DNA of 37,948 nucleotides. Source: WQXF01 sp031552825 (lineage in GTDB: Bacteria > Bacillota > Clostridia > Christensenellales > Aristaeellaceae). The stretch is taken from contig JAVBMD010000042.1 in the NCBI GenBank assembly GCA_031552825.1, positions 1-37,948 of the forward strand. Direction: 5' to 3'. The position numbers were made by a program, and so were the translations under genes. Positions 7,453-19,942 of the stretch are shown here, piece after piece (position 1 is the first letter of the stretch; the number at the start of each line of letters is the position of its first letter). The notes beneath the pieces were generated by a model. The model did no database searches. It worked only from the letters and a program-made list of their open reading frames with translations, and had not been told where the DNA came from.

Positions 7453-8898
7453 TTATTGCGCTTGTTTTTGCCTGCCGCCGTTTGCGGTGCTTTCATCCTT
7501 CGCCTTTATTTCGAAGTACACGGTAAAGCTGTTTTGATAATTCGTAATATTGAAGGTACAATTGCCGTAACGCTGCAAAATCTCGCGCACCTGCGCCAGC
7601 CCCTGCCCCATATGCTTGGGCTTGGTCGTGAAGCCCGATATAAATATTTGCTCCGCGTCCACGGCCTCCGCCGTATCGTTTGATAGGATAAACAGGTAGC
7701 TATCATCCGGCTTCTGCTGGGCGGATAGCTCCACCCGCTTCGTCACGGTCTCCTCCGCCGCCTCGGTCGCGTTGTCGATCAAAATTGCCAGCACGCGGCA
7801 GAAGTCCAGCGGATCCATATGGATCTCTTCCATATTGCACGCCAAATCAATTTGGAAATCGATGTTCTTCGCCTTCGCGGATTCCATTTTTGCGCTGACC
7901 AGCGAAAAGAACGCGGGATGCTCCGGCATCCGCCGGCTGATCTTCATCTTTGTATCGGAGGATACCATTGTCTTAATCATCCGCCGATGGTATTGCCCCA
8001 ACCCATCATACGCCTCGACATCCAAGAAGCCGCTATAGGTCTGCAAAATGTTATAAAAATCATGCTTGATGCCACGGAACTCTTCGATTGAGCCGTTGAG
8101 CAGCGCGATATGGGCATCCTTGTTGCCAAGGCGATTTTGGTAGACCCTCACGTACTCCACCAGCATGCTGATTGCCATATAGCACAGCAGAATCACCGTC
8201 AAATAGATGTATTCATACCCGGTATTGGTCGGGAAATAGAGGCACAGCATGACGATTCCGTACACGACAAACGAAACCCCGAAGTTCTTGAGCAGTTCCC
8301 GGCGCGAATTGGGGATCACGAGGTTGTCCGGAAGCTCAAGATGCAGCCTGTTCCTCTTAATAAATATAGTAACCAGCCAATAGAGCACGTAGATAAAGGC
8401 TGTGCCGCTGCTGATCGCCCATATATCGCGCAAATAGTTCCAGCCCCTAGGGTCGGGTATGGTGGGAAAAATAAAGTGGCCGGCGATTCGCAGCAGCATA
8501 TAACAGCAAACAAAGTACACATACAGCAAGCGCATGATGTGCATCGATTGGTACTTCGAGAGCTTTAGCACATGCACGCCGAGCAGGTACAGCACGAAGT
8601 ACGCGAAAGGGTTCATTATCTTCGTAACGTTAATGAACACGCCGATGTATAGCTTTTCGAGTTGGTGAATGACGATGCCGTTGAGATACGCGATGCCGTA
8701 GACGATAATTAAATGCAGCAGAAACGCGGAGATGACGCTATACAGCAGCTTCCGAAGAAAAGAAACCTTTTTCTGAAAAATCAACAGGATGATGTTCGCG
8801 CCCCATAGGTAGGATAGCGTCGTAACCAGCACATTGACAAAGAACAAAACGATCTGTGTGCTTGTGGCAAACGCAGAATCTGGATAGGTTGTAACCAA
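7453..8898 (-). CDS. AgrC-like GHKL sensor histidine kinase 3
   Basis: This is a 481-residue paralogue of the two plus-strand kinases, much more diverged. A multi-helix membrane sensor precedes the DHp motif GIKHDFYNILQTYSGFLD (His279), the N-box LIDNATEAAEE and the G-box region GQGLAQVREIL. I chose TTG at 8898 as start: a GGGGGAG sits 5-6 bases upstream, and the resulting N-terminus TTYPDSAFATST aligns with MYPDFAYT of the paralogues. The longer frame to ATG 8961 adds 21 residues that are not conserved. It converges on kinase 2 and has no own receiver or regulator next to it, so it may feed the same receiver at 5509. Confidence 0.83.
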   Translation of the reverse strand: MVTTYPDSAFATSTQIVLFFVNVLVTTLSYLWGANIILLIFQKKVSFLRKLLYSVISAFLLHLIIVYGIAYLNGIVIHQLEKLYIGVFINVTKIMNPFAYFVLYLLGVHVLKLSKYQSMHIMRLLYVYFVCCYMLLRIAGHFIFPTIPDPRGWNYLRDIWAISSGTAFIYVLYWLVTIFIKRNRLHLELPDNLVIPNSRRELLKNFGVSFVVYGIVMLCLYFPTNTGYEYIYLTVILLCYMAISMLVEYVRVYQNRLGNKDAHIALLNGSIEEFRGIKHDFYNILQTYSGFLDVEAYDGLGQYHRRMIKTMVSSDTKMKISRRMPEHPAFFSLVSAKMESAKAKNIDFQIDLACNMEEIHMDPLDFCRVLAILIDNATEAAEETVTKRVELSAQQKPDDSYLFILSNDTAEAVDAEQIFISGFTTKPKHMGQGLAQVREILQRYGNCTFNITNYQNSFTVYFEIKAKDESTANGGRQKQAQ

Positions 8899-9065
8899 TC
8901 GCTCTCCCCCTGCCGCGCTCTCTTCCCCGGCGATCCTATGCGGCCAAGCGCCGCATGCCACGCATCGCTCCGGAACAATTCACGCTTTGCGAACATTCTA
9001 GCATACTCGCCCTCGCGAATCTACCTGCATTTTCAATTTCTGTCGCAATTTGTTATTTTTCGAAG

Positions 9066-9102
9066 AAAAAGCAGCAGGCGCTGTTTTTTGCGCCTGCTGC
9101 TT
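9066..9102 (-). terminator. Terminator after AbiE operon
   Basis: A perfect 10-bp stem (9071-9080 with 9091-9100, GCAGCAGGCG) is followed on the minus strand by TTTTTC (A-run 9066-9070). It lies 12-48 bases after the abiEii stop. Confidence 0.85.
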
Positions 9103-9113
9103 GTAAAGCCCTT

Positions 9114-10013
9114 TTACAAAACCCATTCCTTTTTCCCGCAGCGCCACATCCTCAGGTATTCTTCTTCGTTTACCATAGCCACAAATACAGGCTCAAGAAA
9201 ATCCTTTATCTGCCGCATTACCACATCAAACCCAAGCGTATCCTCTTTTATGGTTTTGAGGAAATACTTCCATTTTGTATGCATATCGCTATCATCCGCG
9301 AGCCCGGCAACGCGCCGAAAGCTATCTTTTTCGTAAGGTGTGCCGCGCTTTTGCAGCGTTTCGTAAATTGCGGTCTGTAGCTTTATGCCCTCGAAGTCAA
9401 AAGACGCGGCCAAGTAGTAAATATCGTAGAAATCTTTCATCCTCCCTGAAAGCTCGTATCGCTGCAGAATGGCATCAAATTTTTCCGCGATCGTGCTTTC
9501 CAGCGTATAGGTATAGATGATGGGCGCTTCAAAATCCGGCAATTGTGTAGCAATGGTTCTGCTTTCGGCCTCCGGAACAATCACATCGCCAACCCCAATA
9601 TCAACGTTAAACGGCACGCGAACATTTTTTAGTCGGCCAATGATTTGGGCACTAATCCCCCTATACTTCCTTTGCGGTGAGATTTCTTCAAAACCTTCCG
9701 CCGACATTTCTATATAACCGTTACCCGTAGGCGTGCGGATAATCTCTTCAATCATGCTTTTCACTTTGTCTATTGCGTTCGTGGTATGCCTCAAAAGAAA
9801 ATCAACGTCAACCGTAGCACGGCTTTCAAAACGCGTCAGCGTATAAATGAACAAACCGCCTTTTAGCACGAGGTTATCGACATAACCGGATTTAGAAAGT
9901 CTGCGCAGAAATTCTTCTTGGAAAAACAGTTGCAAGCATTGCTGATAGCTGATGCCCGAAGCCTTGGCTTTGTTTTTCAGTTTGCCAAGAACCGACGCGC
10001 CTACATCCGGCAT
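9114..10013 (-). CDS. abiEii: AbiEii nucleotidyltransferase toxin (type IV TA)
   Basis: The 299-residue protein has the DUF1814/AbiEii nucleotidyltransferase layout. LVLKGGLFIY is followed by the metal-binding DxD in VDVDFLL, then TIAEKFDAIL and MKDFYDIYYL, matching motifs I-IV of the MNT-like fold. The family acts as a growth-inhibiting toxin in abortive phage infection, probably by modifying tRNA or consuming nucleotide. The ATG at 10013-10011 overlaps the last base of the antitoxin stop (TAATG), so translation is coupled. The longer frame extending to 10178 runs antisense through the antitoxin's register and is not the real start. Confidence 0.9.
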   Translation of the reverse strand: MPDVGASVLGKLKNKAKASGISYQQCLQLFFQEEFLRRLSKSGYVDNLVLKGGLFIYTLTRFESRATVDVDFLLRHTTNAIDKVKSMIEEIIRTPTGNGYIEMSAEGFEEISPQRKYRGISAQIIGRLKNVRVPFNVDIGVGDVIVPEAESRTIATQLPDFEAPIIYTYTLESTIAEKFDAILQRYELSGRMKDFYDIYYLAASFDFEGIKLQTAIYETLQKRGTPYEKDSFRRVAGLADDSDMHTKWKYFLKTIKEDTLGFDVVMRQIKDFLEPVFVAMVNEEEYLRMWRCGKKEWVL

Positions 10014-10612
10014 TACAACCACACCCCAATCAAATCCTTGACCTTTTTCTGCACACGCAAGGGCTTCGCATAGCGCATCAGGTTGGGAACGCACTTTTTC
10101 TGGTCGTTGATATAGCCCTGAATCGCTTTGTTGAATATTTCCTTGTCCATCTTCCCCATGTATCGCAGGCAATCGCATATCGTGCGGTCACGGTCATACA
10201 TGCACATAGCGACGCCGTCAATGATGGCAGAGCACGTACCCAATCCCCAAACATCGGGTTCCGCAAAATATATCCGAACGAATGGATAATCAATTTTGGC
10301 TTTGTATTTCGAGGTGTTCTTATCCACCGCAAGGTGCCACTCGGCGGGCGTCCTGTCGCTATAGCCATAGTGAAACAGGGCCGTATGCATGCAAAGCACC
10401 GCATCGGGGTAAATCCGCTTAATAATGTGAACTTCATTCGTGTTGTTTTCGTCCATAAGGTGATAATAGCCTTGTTTTACTTTTTCAATGATGTTTTCCG
10501 AAAGTAGCCGCTGAATATCTTGATAATATACCTTTGCCTCGCGCAGTTCAGAAGTGCGCATCACATTGCCGCGCTCCTGAAACAGCTTGATAATTTGCTC
10601 ATCTGACTTCAC
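10013..10612 (-). CDS. abiEi: AbiEi antitoxin, winged-helix
   Basis: The 199-residue antitoxin of the AbiE pair has an N-terminal winged-helix segment (about 1-50, ending QGYYHL) and a C-terminal antitoxin domain. AbiEi proteins repress their own promoter and neutralise AbiEii without a stable complex (family knowledge). The start is GTG at 10612 with GAGGTG five bases upstream. The ORF begins MKSDEQIIKLFQERG. It is located directly upstream of the toxin with a one-base overlap. A strong promoter lies at 10668-10695. Confidence 0.9.
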   Translation of the reverse strand: MKSDEQIIKLFQERGNVMRTSELREAKVYYQDIQRLLSENIIEKVKQGYYHLMDENNTNEVHIIKRIYPDAVLCMHTALFHYGYSDRTPAEWHLAVDKNTSKYKAKIDYPFVRIYFAEPDVWGLGTCSAIIDGVAMCMYDRDRTICDCLRYMGKMDKEIFNKAIQGYINDQKKCVPNLMRYAKPLRVQKKVKDLIGVWL

Positions 10613-10622
10613 TTTTTCACCT

Positions 10623-10641
10623 CTACAAAACCACTACAAAA
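10623..10641. promoter_or_regulatory. Direct repeats in abiE leader, possible operator
   Basis: CTACAAAA occurs twice, at 10623-10630 and 10634-10641, 11 bp apart, between the -10 box and the antitoxin start. One helical turn of spacing suits dimer binding by an autoregulating antitoxin. This is inference only. Confidence 0.3.
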
Positions 10642-10667
10642 TACGCCGTGGAGCGGTTCTTTTGATA

Positions 10668-10695
10668 ATTATAGCGCAAAAACAAAACCTGTCAA
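10668..10695 (-). promoter_or_regulatory. abiE promoter
   Basis: On the minus strand TTGACA (10695-10690) and TATAAT (10673-10668) are both perfect consensus boxes with a 16-bp spacer. Confidence 0.8.
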
Positions 10696-10717
10696 CCGCC
10701 ATGCTCGCTATCCGCAC

Positions 10718-10756
10718 AAAAAAGCAGCGGGCACGTTTTTTTGCGCCTGCTGCTTT
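10718..10756 (-). terminator. Terminator after rpoD
   Basis: An imperfect stem (GCAGCGGGCAC with GCGCCTGCTGC) is followed on the minus strand by six T. It starts about 20 bases after the rpoD stop. It closely resembles the terminator at 9066. Confidence 0.8.
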
Positions 10757-10776
10757 TGCGGTGTGTTCGGAAAGCC

Positions 10777-11876
<1,100 letters not shown>

Positions 11877-11880
<4 letters not shown>

Positions 11881-13637
11881 TCCTTTCGACCCGACTTCAA
11901 ACGGTTCAGTTCCTGCATCAGTGCGTCCACTTGCGCCACTACATCCCGTCGGTCGTCGCCGGTCAAGGTGGCAATCTCTTGTTTGAGCGCGTCGATGCGC
12001 TCCTGTAAGCGGTGGCGTTGGATCCGGATCAGGCAATCCGCGGCCATGCGCAGCGCCTGATCCTCCTCGCCCTTCAGCTCGGTGCCGAGGATTTCGGCGA
12101 TCTCCCGCCGCTCGGCATCGTCGGTGGTCTGTTCCAATATCGACGAGGGGGACTCCCCCTCGCCCAGCCGCTGCGCCAGCTGACCGTGCAGCGGCGAGGC
12201 AAACTCGATGCCGTCCAGCAGCGAGGCTTCGATGCGCTTTGCCGAGAGCAGCGACAGCAGCGAGCGCTCGGCCTTGAGGTGATCGGGCAACGCGGTTGCC
12301 GGGGTGGAGAGCGGATTGCGCCGCGGCACGTAGCTAGGGCGCGCCGCCATGCCCGCCGCGCCGTGGCCCACCTGCTGCATCAGCACATCGCGCGAGAAGC
12401 CGGTGACCAGGCTCAAATGCCGCAGGTGATTCTCCAGCTCCACCGGCTCGCGCACCTTGCGCAGCACCGGCGCGCAGGCCTTGGCGTACTCGGTGCGCCC
12501 GGCCTCCTCGGAGAGGTCGTACGCCCCGGCGAGGTGGTTCATGCGGTAGGTGGTGGCATCCATCGGCCGCAGCGCCAGAAAGGCCTCCACGCCGTTCTTT
12601 TGTACGAATTCATCGGGATCCTTGGCGCCGGGAAAGGTCAGCACCTTGGCCGGAACCTCCTCGCCCTCCATTATCTCCAGCGCGCGCAGAATGGCCTGCT
12701 GCCCCGCCGAATCGCCGTCATAGGTTACCCAGATCTCCGGGGCGTAGCGCTTCATGAGCCGCGCCTGCTCCGGCGTCAGCGCCGTGCCGAGCGTGGCCAG
12801 CACCCCCGTTATGCCCCGCTGCACCAGCGACACCACGTCCATATACCCCTCCACCAGCACGATGCGGCGCAGATCGCGCGCCTTGCGCAGCAGATTGATG
12901 GCGTAGACGCCCTGCCGCTTGTTGAACACCGGGGTATCCGGCGTGTTGAGGTACTTAGGCTGCGCGTCGCCCATCGCCCGCCCGCCGAAGCCCAGCACCT
13001 GCCCATGCACGTTGATGATGGGGAACAGCGCGCGCTGGCGGAACATGTCGTAGGTTCGGTCGTTCTTCTCGACGGTCAGCCCGGCTTGAATCAGCTCCTC
13101 GCGCGTGAAGCCCTGCGCCGTCAGCGCGTTGGTCAGCGCTTCCCACGTACCCGACGCCGCGCCCAGCCCAAAGCGGCGGATGGTGGCGTCGTCCAGCCCG
13201 CGATGGTACAGATACTCGAGGATCTGCGCGCTTTCGGGCTGCCAGAGCTGCTCGTGATACCAATGCGCCGCCGCCTTGTTGGCGGCGTAGATGCGCTCCT
13301 TGAGGGAGCGGGTGCGCTCGTAGGTAGGATCCTCCACCAAGTCGGGCAGCGGCATGTGCGCGCGCTCGGCCAGATGGCGAACCGCCTCCGGGAACTCCAG
13401 CCGCTCGATGTCCATCACGAACTGAATCACGCTGCCCCCGGCCTTGCAGCCGAAGCAGTGATACAGCTGGCGATCCGCATCGACGGAAAAGGAGGCGGTT
13501 TTTTCGTTGTGGAACGGACACAGCCCCCAATAGCGGCGGCCGTTCTGCTTGAGCACCACATATTCGGAAACGATGGATACGATGTCCGCGCGCGCGCGAA
13601 GCTCGTCCAGCCACACGGGGGAAAATCGCCCTGCCAC
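11877..13637 (-). CDS. dnaG: DNA primase DnaG
   Basis: The 586-residue primase makes RNA primers at the replication fork. The N-terminal CHC2 zinc finger uses Cys40, His43, Cys61 and Cys64 (LCPFHNEKTASF and YHCFGCKAGG). The catalytic core has the Toprim motifs LVEGYMDVVS (Glu263) and YDGDSAG (Asp307, Asp309). A helicase-interacting C-terminal domain follows, ending in a coiled segment (about 540-580). Length is typical for the family. The start is GTG at 13637. It lies between dgt upstream and rpoD downstream, an order conserved in many Clostridia. The upstream gap contains repeats and no clear promoter. Confidence 0.97.
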
Positions 13638-13730
13638 GCAATCACCGTCCTACCGTCCTATGTTCATTCGCCGTAATCCGAACATTTCCTGCCGATGCGG
13701 CAAGATTTTTGTTCTAATTGAGGGTTGGCT

Positions 13731-13787
13731 CCGAAGGTTTTCGAAGGGCGTCCGGAAAGCCCTTCGGTCGCCCCGCAGGGTGAAATC
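13731..13787 (+). repeat. R1 family repeat unit
   Basis: It starts CTCCGAAGG and carries the GAAGGGC/GCCCTTC inverted repeat followed by GGTCGC, as in the copies at 3641 and 23680. It lies upstream of dnaG and next to the R2 cluster. Confidence 0.65.
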
Positions 13788-13849
13788 CCTGCACCGCCTG
13801 AGAGGAGACCGCCGCTTCGGCGGCGGGAATCACTCCACCACGCTCACGC

Positions 13850-14196
13850 GGTTCGGGTGTAATCCTTCCGCCGTCGGGGACGGAATCCCCCCACCGCCTG
13901 AGGGGACGGAATCTTGACAACGCCGTCGGGGACGGAATCCCTCCACCGCCTGAGGGCGGTCCCCCTCCCTTTAACAAGGGAGGCTTTTGGAGGCTGGTAT
14001 ATGTTTCTGAAAGCATAAAATAATCTTGGTTCCAGCCCTTAGCCTCCCTTGTTAAAGGGAGGGGGACCGCCGCAGCGGTGGGGGGATTCCCGCCGCCGAA
14101 GCGGCGGTCTCTCGGCGTGAGTGCGGTGGAGGGATTCCGTCCCCTCCGGCGCTGTCAGGATTCCGTCCCCTCCAGCGGTGGAGGGATTCCGTCCCC
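13850..14196. repeat. R2 family palindromic element with satellite repeats
   Basis: The core, 13933-14093, has two long arms: one reads into CCCCCTCCCTTTAACAAGGG, the other is its near-perfect reverse complement from GCCTCCCTTGTTAAAGGGAG. They flank a roughly 57-bp centre containing GGCTGGTATATGTTTCT and CTTGGTTCC. Degenerate GGAATCC(C)TCCACCGCC/GGGGACGGAATC copies surround it on both sides up to the dgt stop. Related cores lie at 25641 and 32877 (inverted). This fills most of the 559-bp gap between dnaG and dgt. I see no gene in it. Confidence 0.8.
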
Positions 14197-15201
14197 CTAC
14201 CGGTTCCCAAACGACCGCGGCAGAATCCAACTCTCATAGCACCGCATCGCATACCGATCGGTCATGCAGGCCACAAAATCGCACACACCGCGCGCCACGC
14301 CCTCGCGCGCGCAAATCTCGGCATACTCCTCGGGCATGCGCCCCGGCTCCGCCATGCACAGCGCCACCAGATCCTCGATCAGCCGCGACACGCGATGCTC
14401 CTCCTCCAGCGCCAGGTCGCCCATGTACACGCGTTCGAACAGAAAATCGCGCAGCAGATTCGTCGCCTCCCACACCGGCGCGGACATGCGAACCTCGCCC
14501 TGCCCCGCGCTCTCTTGCACCACGTCGGCGATCATCGCGTTGATGCGCGCGCCGTGGGTATCGCCGAGCACCGCCAGCGCCGGTTCCGGCAAATCGCTCT
14601 GCCGCAGCAGCCCGGCGCGCAGCGCGTCGTCGATGTCGTGGTTGATGTAGGCGATGCGGTCGGCCAGATGCACGCACTGCCCCTCCAGCGTGGCGGGTGC
14701 CTCCGCCCCCGAATGGTGCAGGATGCCGTCGCGCACCTCGAAGGTGAGGTTGAGCCCCTCGCCCTCGCGCTCGAGCGCGTCGACCACGCGCAGGCTGTGC
14801 TGCCGGTGGTGAAACCCGCCGGGGATCAGCCGGTTGAGCGCCCGCTCCCCCGCGTGGCCGAAGGGCGTATGTCCCAGATCATGCCCCAGCGAGATGGCCT
14901 CGGCCAGATCCTCGTTGAGCATCAGCGAGCGCGCCAGCGTCCGCGCGACCTGCGATACCTCCAGCGTGTGGGTGAGGCGGGTGCGGTAGTGATCGCCATC
15001 GGGGGCGAACATCATCTGCGTCTTGTGCTTGAGGCGGCGAAAGGCCTTGCAGTGCAGGATTCGGTCACGATCGCGCTGAAACTCGGTGCGCAGCGCGCAG
15101 GCGTCGATGGGCTTCTGCCGCCCGCGCGTATCGGCGCTGCGCTGCGCCAGCGGCGAAAGCATCGCCGCCTCCCGCGCCTCGAGCTGTTCACGAACCGTCA
15201 T
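14197..15201 (-). CDS. dgt: dGTP triphosphohydrolase-like HD protein
   Basis: The 334-residue protein is of the Dgt/YfbR-like HD superfamily, hydrolysing dNTPs to nucleoside and triphosphate and so tuning dNTP pools. The metal-binding residues are visible as THTLEVSQVA, the HD pair in SLGHDLGHTPFGH, and a later Asp in DRIAYINHDIDD. The N-terminal signature is RILHCKAFRRLKHKTQMMF. Length fits the shorter, Gram-positive class. It lies upstream of dnaG-rpoD on the same strand; the 559-bp repeat-filled gap makes co-transcription uncertain. Confidence 0.93.
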   Translation of the reverse strand: MTVREQLEAREAAMLSPLAQRSADTRGRQKPIDACALRTEFQRDRDRILHCKAFRRLKHKTQMMFAPDGDHYRTRLTHTLEVSQVARTLARSLMLNEDLAEAISLGHDLGHTPFGHAGERALNRLIPGGFHHRQHSLRVVDALEREGEGLNLTFEVRDGILHHSGAEAPATLEGQCVHLADRIAYINHDIDDALRAGLLRQSDLPEPALAVLGDTHGARINAMIADVVQESAGQGEVRMSAPVWEATNLLRDFLFERVYMGDLALEEEHRVSRLIEDLVALCMAEPGRMPEEYAEICAREGVARGVCDFVACMTDRYAMRCYESWILPRSFGNR

Positions 15202-15379
15202 GGTGTGCTCCCTCCCCCTGCGCGCCGATGCGCATCAGCCGTACATCATAATTCGCTCCGCATCGCAATAATCCCTATTCGAACAGAAAAATTTTCGAGA
15301 ACCGTGCCGCATTTTGTAGATTCGATACCGATACGGTTGGTTTGTAGTCTATTGTATGCCAAATGATGGATAAGCTATA

Positions 15380-15410
15380 CAAAACAGGCTGACGATAAGC
15401 GCCAGCCTGC
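15380..15410 (-). terminator. Terminator after AlbA_2 gene
   Basis: The stem is CAGGCTGGCG/CGTCAGCCTG on the minus strand followed by TTTTG, about 30 bases after the stop of the 15436-16722 gene. It separates that gene from dgt. The rest of the 234-bp gap holds the AT-rich 5' region of dgt, and no clear promoter pair was found. Confidence 0.8.
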
Positions 15411-15435
15411 AGGTTTTCGTTGCGCGCGCCATGGA

Positions 15436-16722
15436 TCAGGGCAAAACATACCGGGTGTTCTTGCCCTGCCCCACAGCCCGTATCGCCCGCTTCTCCACAA
15501 GCCCTTTGAGCACCCTTGCCGCCATCGCCTGCGACACACCCAGCGCGGCTTCCGCGTCCCTTCTGGTGATCGAGCTTTTATCATTAAATAATTTTATTAT
15601 CACCTGCTCGTTCGCGCTTTGAAGGGTTATCTCCGGCATTTCATTTACATTCGGCAACGTGATCTTAAACGCGTTATCGGTCGCTTCAATTTGCGGTTTG
15701 ACCGCATAGCCCTCGTAGCTGCGCATGATTTTCGGTATGCCTGTTCCATATGCCTCGATCAGCTGCAGGCGGTAGAGCACGTTGGCAAGGTTTTTGTTCC
15801 TTGCCACCGAAATGCCAAGCATCATATCCTCAAAGGTAATGCCTCTAACCAGCCCGCCGATCGACACCAGCTCAATGCGGTCATCGAAAATGCTGATAAG
15901 CGTACTGTCGCTAAACGCATAGTCCCGATGGACAAGCGCGTTGAGCAGCGCCTCACGGACAGCCTCGACGGGATAATCTCGTTTGTCTACGCGGTGCAGC
16001 CCTTCGATTTCCGACCGATTCCGATTGTAACGGTCGATGAACGCATAGGCGTCGCCGAGCTGCTTGAGCAACGAACCGGAAAAATCGCGCCGGTCTTTAA
16101 ACGTTGACTTCACCTTTCCCTCGAACACGGCAAGCTTTATCGTATGGACGCACTGATCGGAGAGCAGCAGCCCCAGATTGGTGTAGATATCGCCTGCGTT
16201 TAGCAGCCCAAGCGTCCGCTGTTGATGGATGCCGAAAGGTACGCCGCGCGCCGCGAATTCCTTTTCGGCTTCCTCGAAGGACAGCGACTGATTCAGCGAG
16301 CGCACTTCCTCGTATTTCTCGCCGTCGGTTTCTTTTATCATGCGAAGGATCGCCGTTTCCGTCGCCGGAACGGTGGACGCCCCCTGCCGGACGTACACCC
16401 CTTCCGGGCGCATTCCCTTCCCCGCAAGATAATACGGAGAGGAAGTGCCCTTCTGCACGACGACCTTGAGAACGGATTTGCCATCGATCGATTCCGGATG
16501 ATACGCTACGAACAGCGTTACATCGGGCTTGATCGCGTCTCGAACGGCATTGCTAACCTTGAGCATCGTATCATCCATATTCGGTACGCCGACCACGGCG
16601 CCGCCATCGGCGATGCCAATACAGAGGATGCCGCCGCTCGTATTGGCAAAAGCGACGACGGTTTTCACGATGTCCGGCGTATATTCTCGTTTGTATTCGT
16701 TCGTCGCGTTCTCGATCAGCAT
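15436..16722 (-). CDS. AlbA_2/Schlafen-type DNA-binding regulator with RecG-like C-terminus
   Basis: This 428-residue protein is often named putative transcriptional regulator or ATP-dependent helicase RecG-like, but it has no helicase motor. Residues 1-115 form the AlbA_2 (Schlafen) domain (YKREYTPDIVKTVVAFANT, GGILCIGIADGG, RPEGVYVRQGAST). Residues about 250-360 resemble HATPase_c_4 (VREALLNALVHRDYAFSDS, GIPKIMRSYEG). The last 50 residues are a winged HTH (RRDAEAALGVSQAMAARVL). I chose ATG 16722 over GTG 16731 because GAGGTG lies six bases upstream of it and overlaps the GTG. It sits inside the otherwise conserved ppdK-dgt-dnaG-rpoD order, so it was probably inserted there. An iteron-like array precedes it. 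Confidence 0.85.
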   Translation of the reverse strand: MLIENATNEYKREYTPDIVKTVVAFANTSGGILCIGIADGGAVVGVPNMDDTMLKVSNAVRDAIKPDVTLFVAYHPESIDGKSVLKVVVQKGTSSPYYLAGKGMRPEGVYVRQGASTVPATETAILRMIKETDGEKYEEVRSLNQSLSFEEAEKEFAARGVPFGIHQQRTLGLLNAGDIYTNLGLLLSDQCVHTIKLAVFEGKVKSTFKDRRDFSGSLLKQLGDAYAFIDRYNRNRSEIEGLHRVDKRDYPVEAVREALLNALVHRDYAFSDSTLISIFDDRIELVSIGGLVRGITFEDMMLGISVARNKNLANVLYRLQLIEAYGTGIPKIMRSYEGYAVKPQIEATDNAFKITLPNVNEMPEITLQSANEQVIIKLFNDKSSITRRDAEAALGVSQAMAARVLKGLVEKRAIRAVGQGKNTRYVLP

Positions 16723-16756
16723 ACCGCACACCTCGATTCCTGTTATTGCTGCGCAG

Positions 16757-16818
16757 TTCTTATACTATTCTTATACCATTCTTACCATTCTTATCTTTCT
16801 TATACTATTCTATTCATT
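16757..16818. repeat. Iteron-like TTCTTATAC array upstream of AlbA_2 gene
   Basis: Six consecutive copies of a TTCTTA(TAC)-type motif start at 16757, 16768, 16779, 16788, 16797 and 16808, so the steps are 11, 11, 9, 9 and 11 bp. Two copies are exactly TTCTTATACTA. On the minus strand they read TAGTATAAGAA and form the 5' region of the AlbA_2 gene, 35-96 bases before its ATG. It is a likely multi-site operator for a DNA-binding protein, plausibly the AlbA_2 protein itself. Confidence 0.7.
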
Positions 16819-16856
16819 CCGCGCGCGCTTGTCAAGGGCACGCCCCGCCCTCCCGC

Positions 16857-16896
16857 AAAAACCAAGCCCCTTCTCCTTTTCCAGAGAAGAGGCTCG
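16857..16896 (-). terminator. Terminator after ppdK
   Basis: On the minus strand CGAGCCTCTTCTC pairs with GGAGAAGGGGCTTG, followed by GTTTTT. It ends just before the AlbA_2 upstream region. Confidence 0.85.
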
Positions 16897-16920
16897 TTTT
16901 TGCTTTGCGCTTCGCGCGGA

Positions 16921-19551
<2,631 letters not shown>

Positions 19552-19594
19552 GTTCGCCCTCCTCATTCTTCTTACAGCTATGTTACAACCAAGG

Positions 19595-19623
19595 ATTATA
19601 CCGCCTCGCGCAGAAATTGGCAA
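19595..19623 (-). promoter_or_regulatory. ppdK promoter
   Basis: On the minus strand TTGCCA (19623-19618), a 17-bp spacer and a perfect TATAAT (19600-19595) lie about 45 bases upstream of the ATG. Confidence 0.75.
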
Positions 19624-19690
19624 GCGAAACGCCGAACGTTTCGCAATTTTCGAATGATTTCGGATGATTATTCCAAAAGCGCGGCTTTTT

Positions 19691-19906
19691 GCCGCGCTTC
19701 AGACCATCAACAAAGACACGCAGATGGGCTGCGAAGGTCCAGGGCGATCGCAAAGCCCTGGTCGCATCCGCAGATGCGAAATGCCTCGAAGCAAGGTTTT
19801 GTAAGGAATTCCTCCCTTTGCGAAGGGCGCCCAAAGGGCTTATCGCTCGCCCTTTGGAATCCTTCTCTACGCATCAAACTACTTTGTTGATACGCTGAAA
19901 AGCGGC
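19691..19906. repeat. R3 repeat carrying a nested R1 inverted pair
   Basis: The ends GCTTCAGACCATCAACAAAG and CTTTGTTGATACGCTGAAAA match the ends of the 7293-7448 repeat. Inside lie two R1-like units, forward at about 19730-19781 and reversed at about 19814-19865, giving a nested structure. It fills the gap between ppdK and the surface-protein gene. Confidence 0.55.
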
Positions 19907-19920
19907 AATTGCCGCGCTTT
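19898..19920 (-). terminator. Possible terminator after LPXTG gene
   Basis: GCGGCAATTGCCGC is self-complementary and is followed on the minus strand by TTTTC. It lies 23-45 bases past the stop at 19943 and overlaps the R3 end. A second GC hairpin (GGCGGGGCATACTCCCCGC) sits between it and the gene. Confidence 0.55.
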
Positions 19921-19942
19921 CACGCGGGGAGTATGCCCCGCC

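Noticed and set aside
3569..8961. AgrD-like peptide precursor or AgrB near the AgrC-like kinases
   Set aside because: I looked through the gaps at 3569-3931, 5300-5508, 7292-7452 and 8899-9065. They hold repeats, a terminator and promoters, and no small ORF with a credible start and amphipathic leader.
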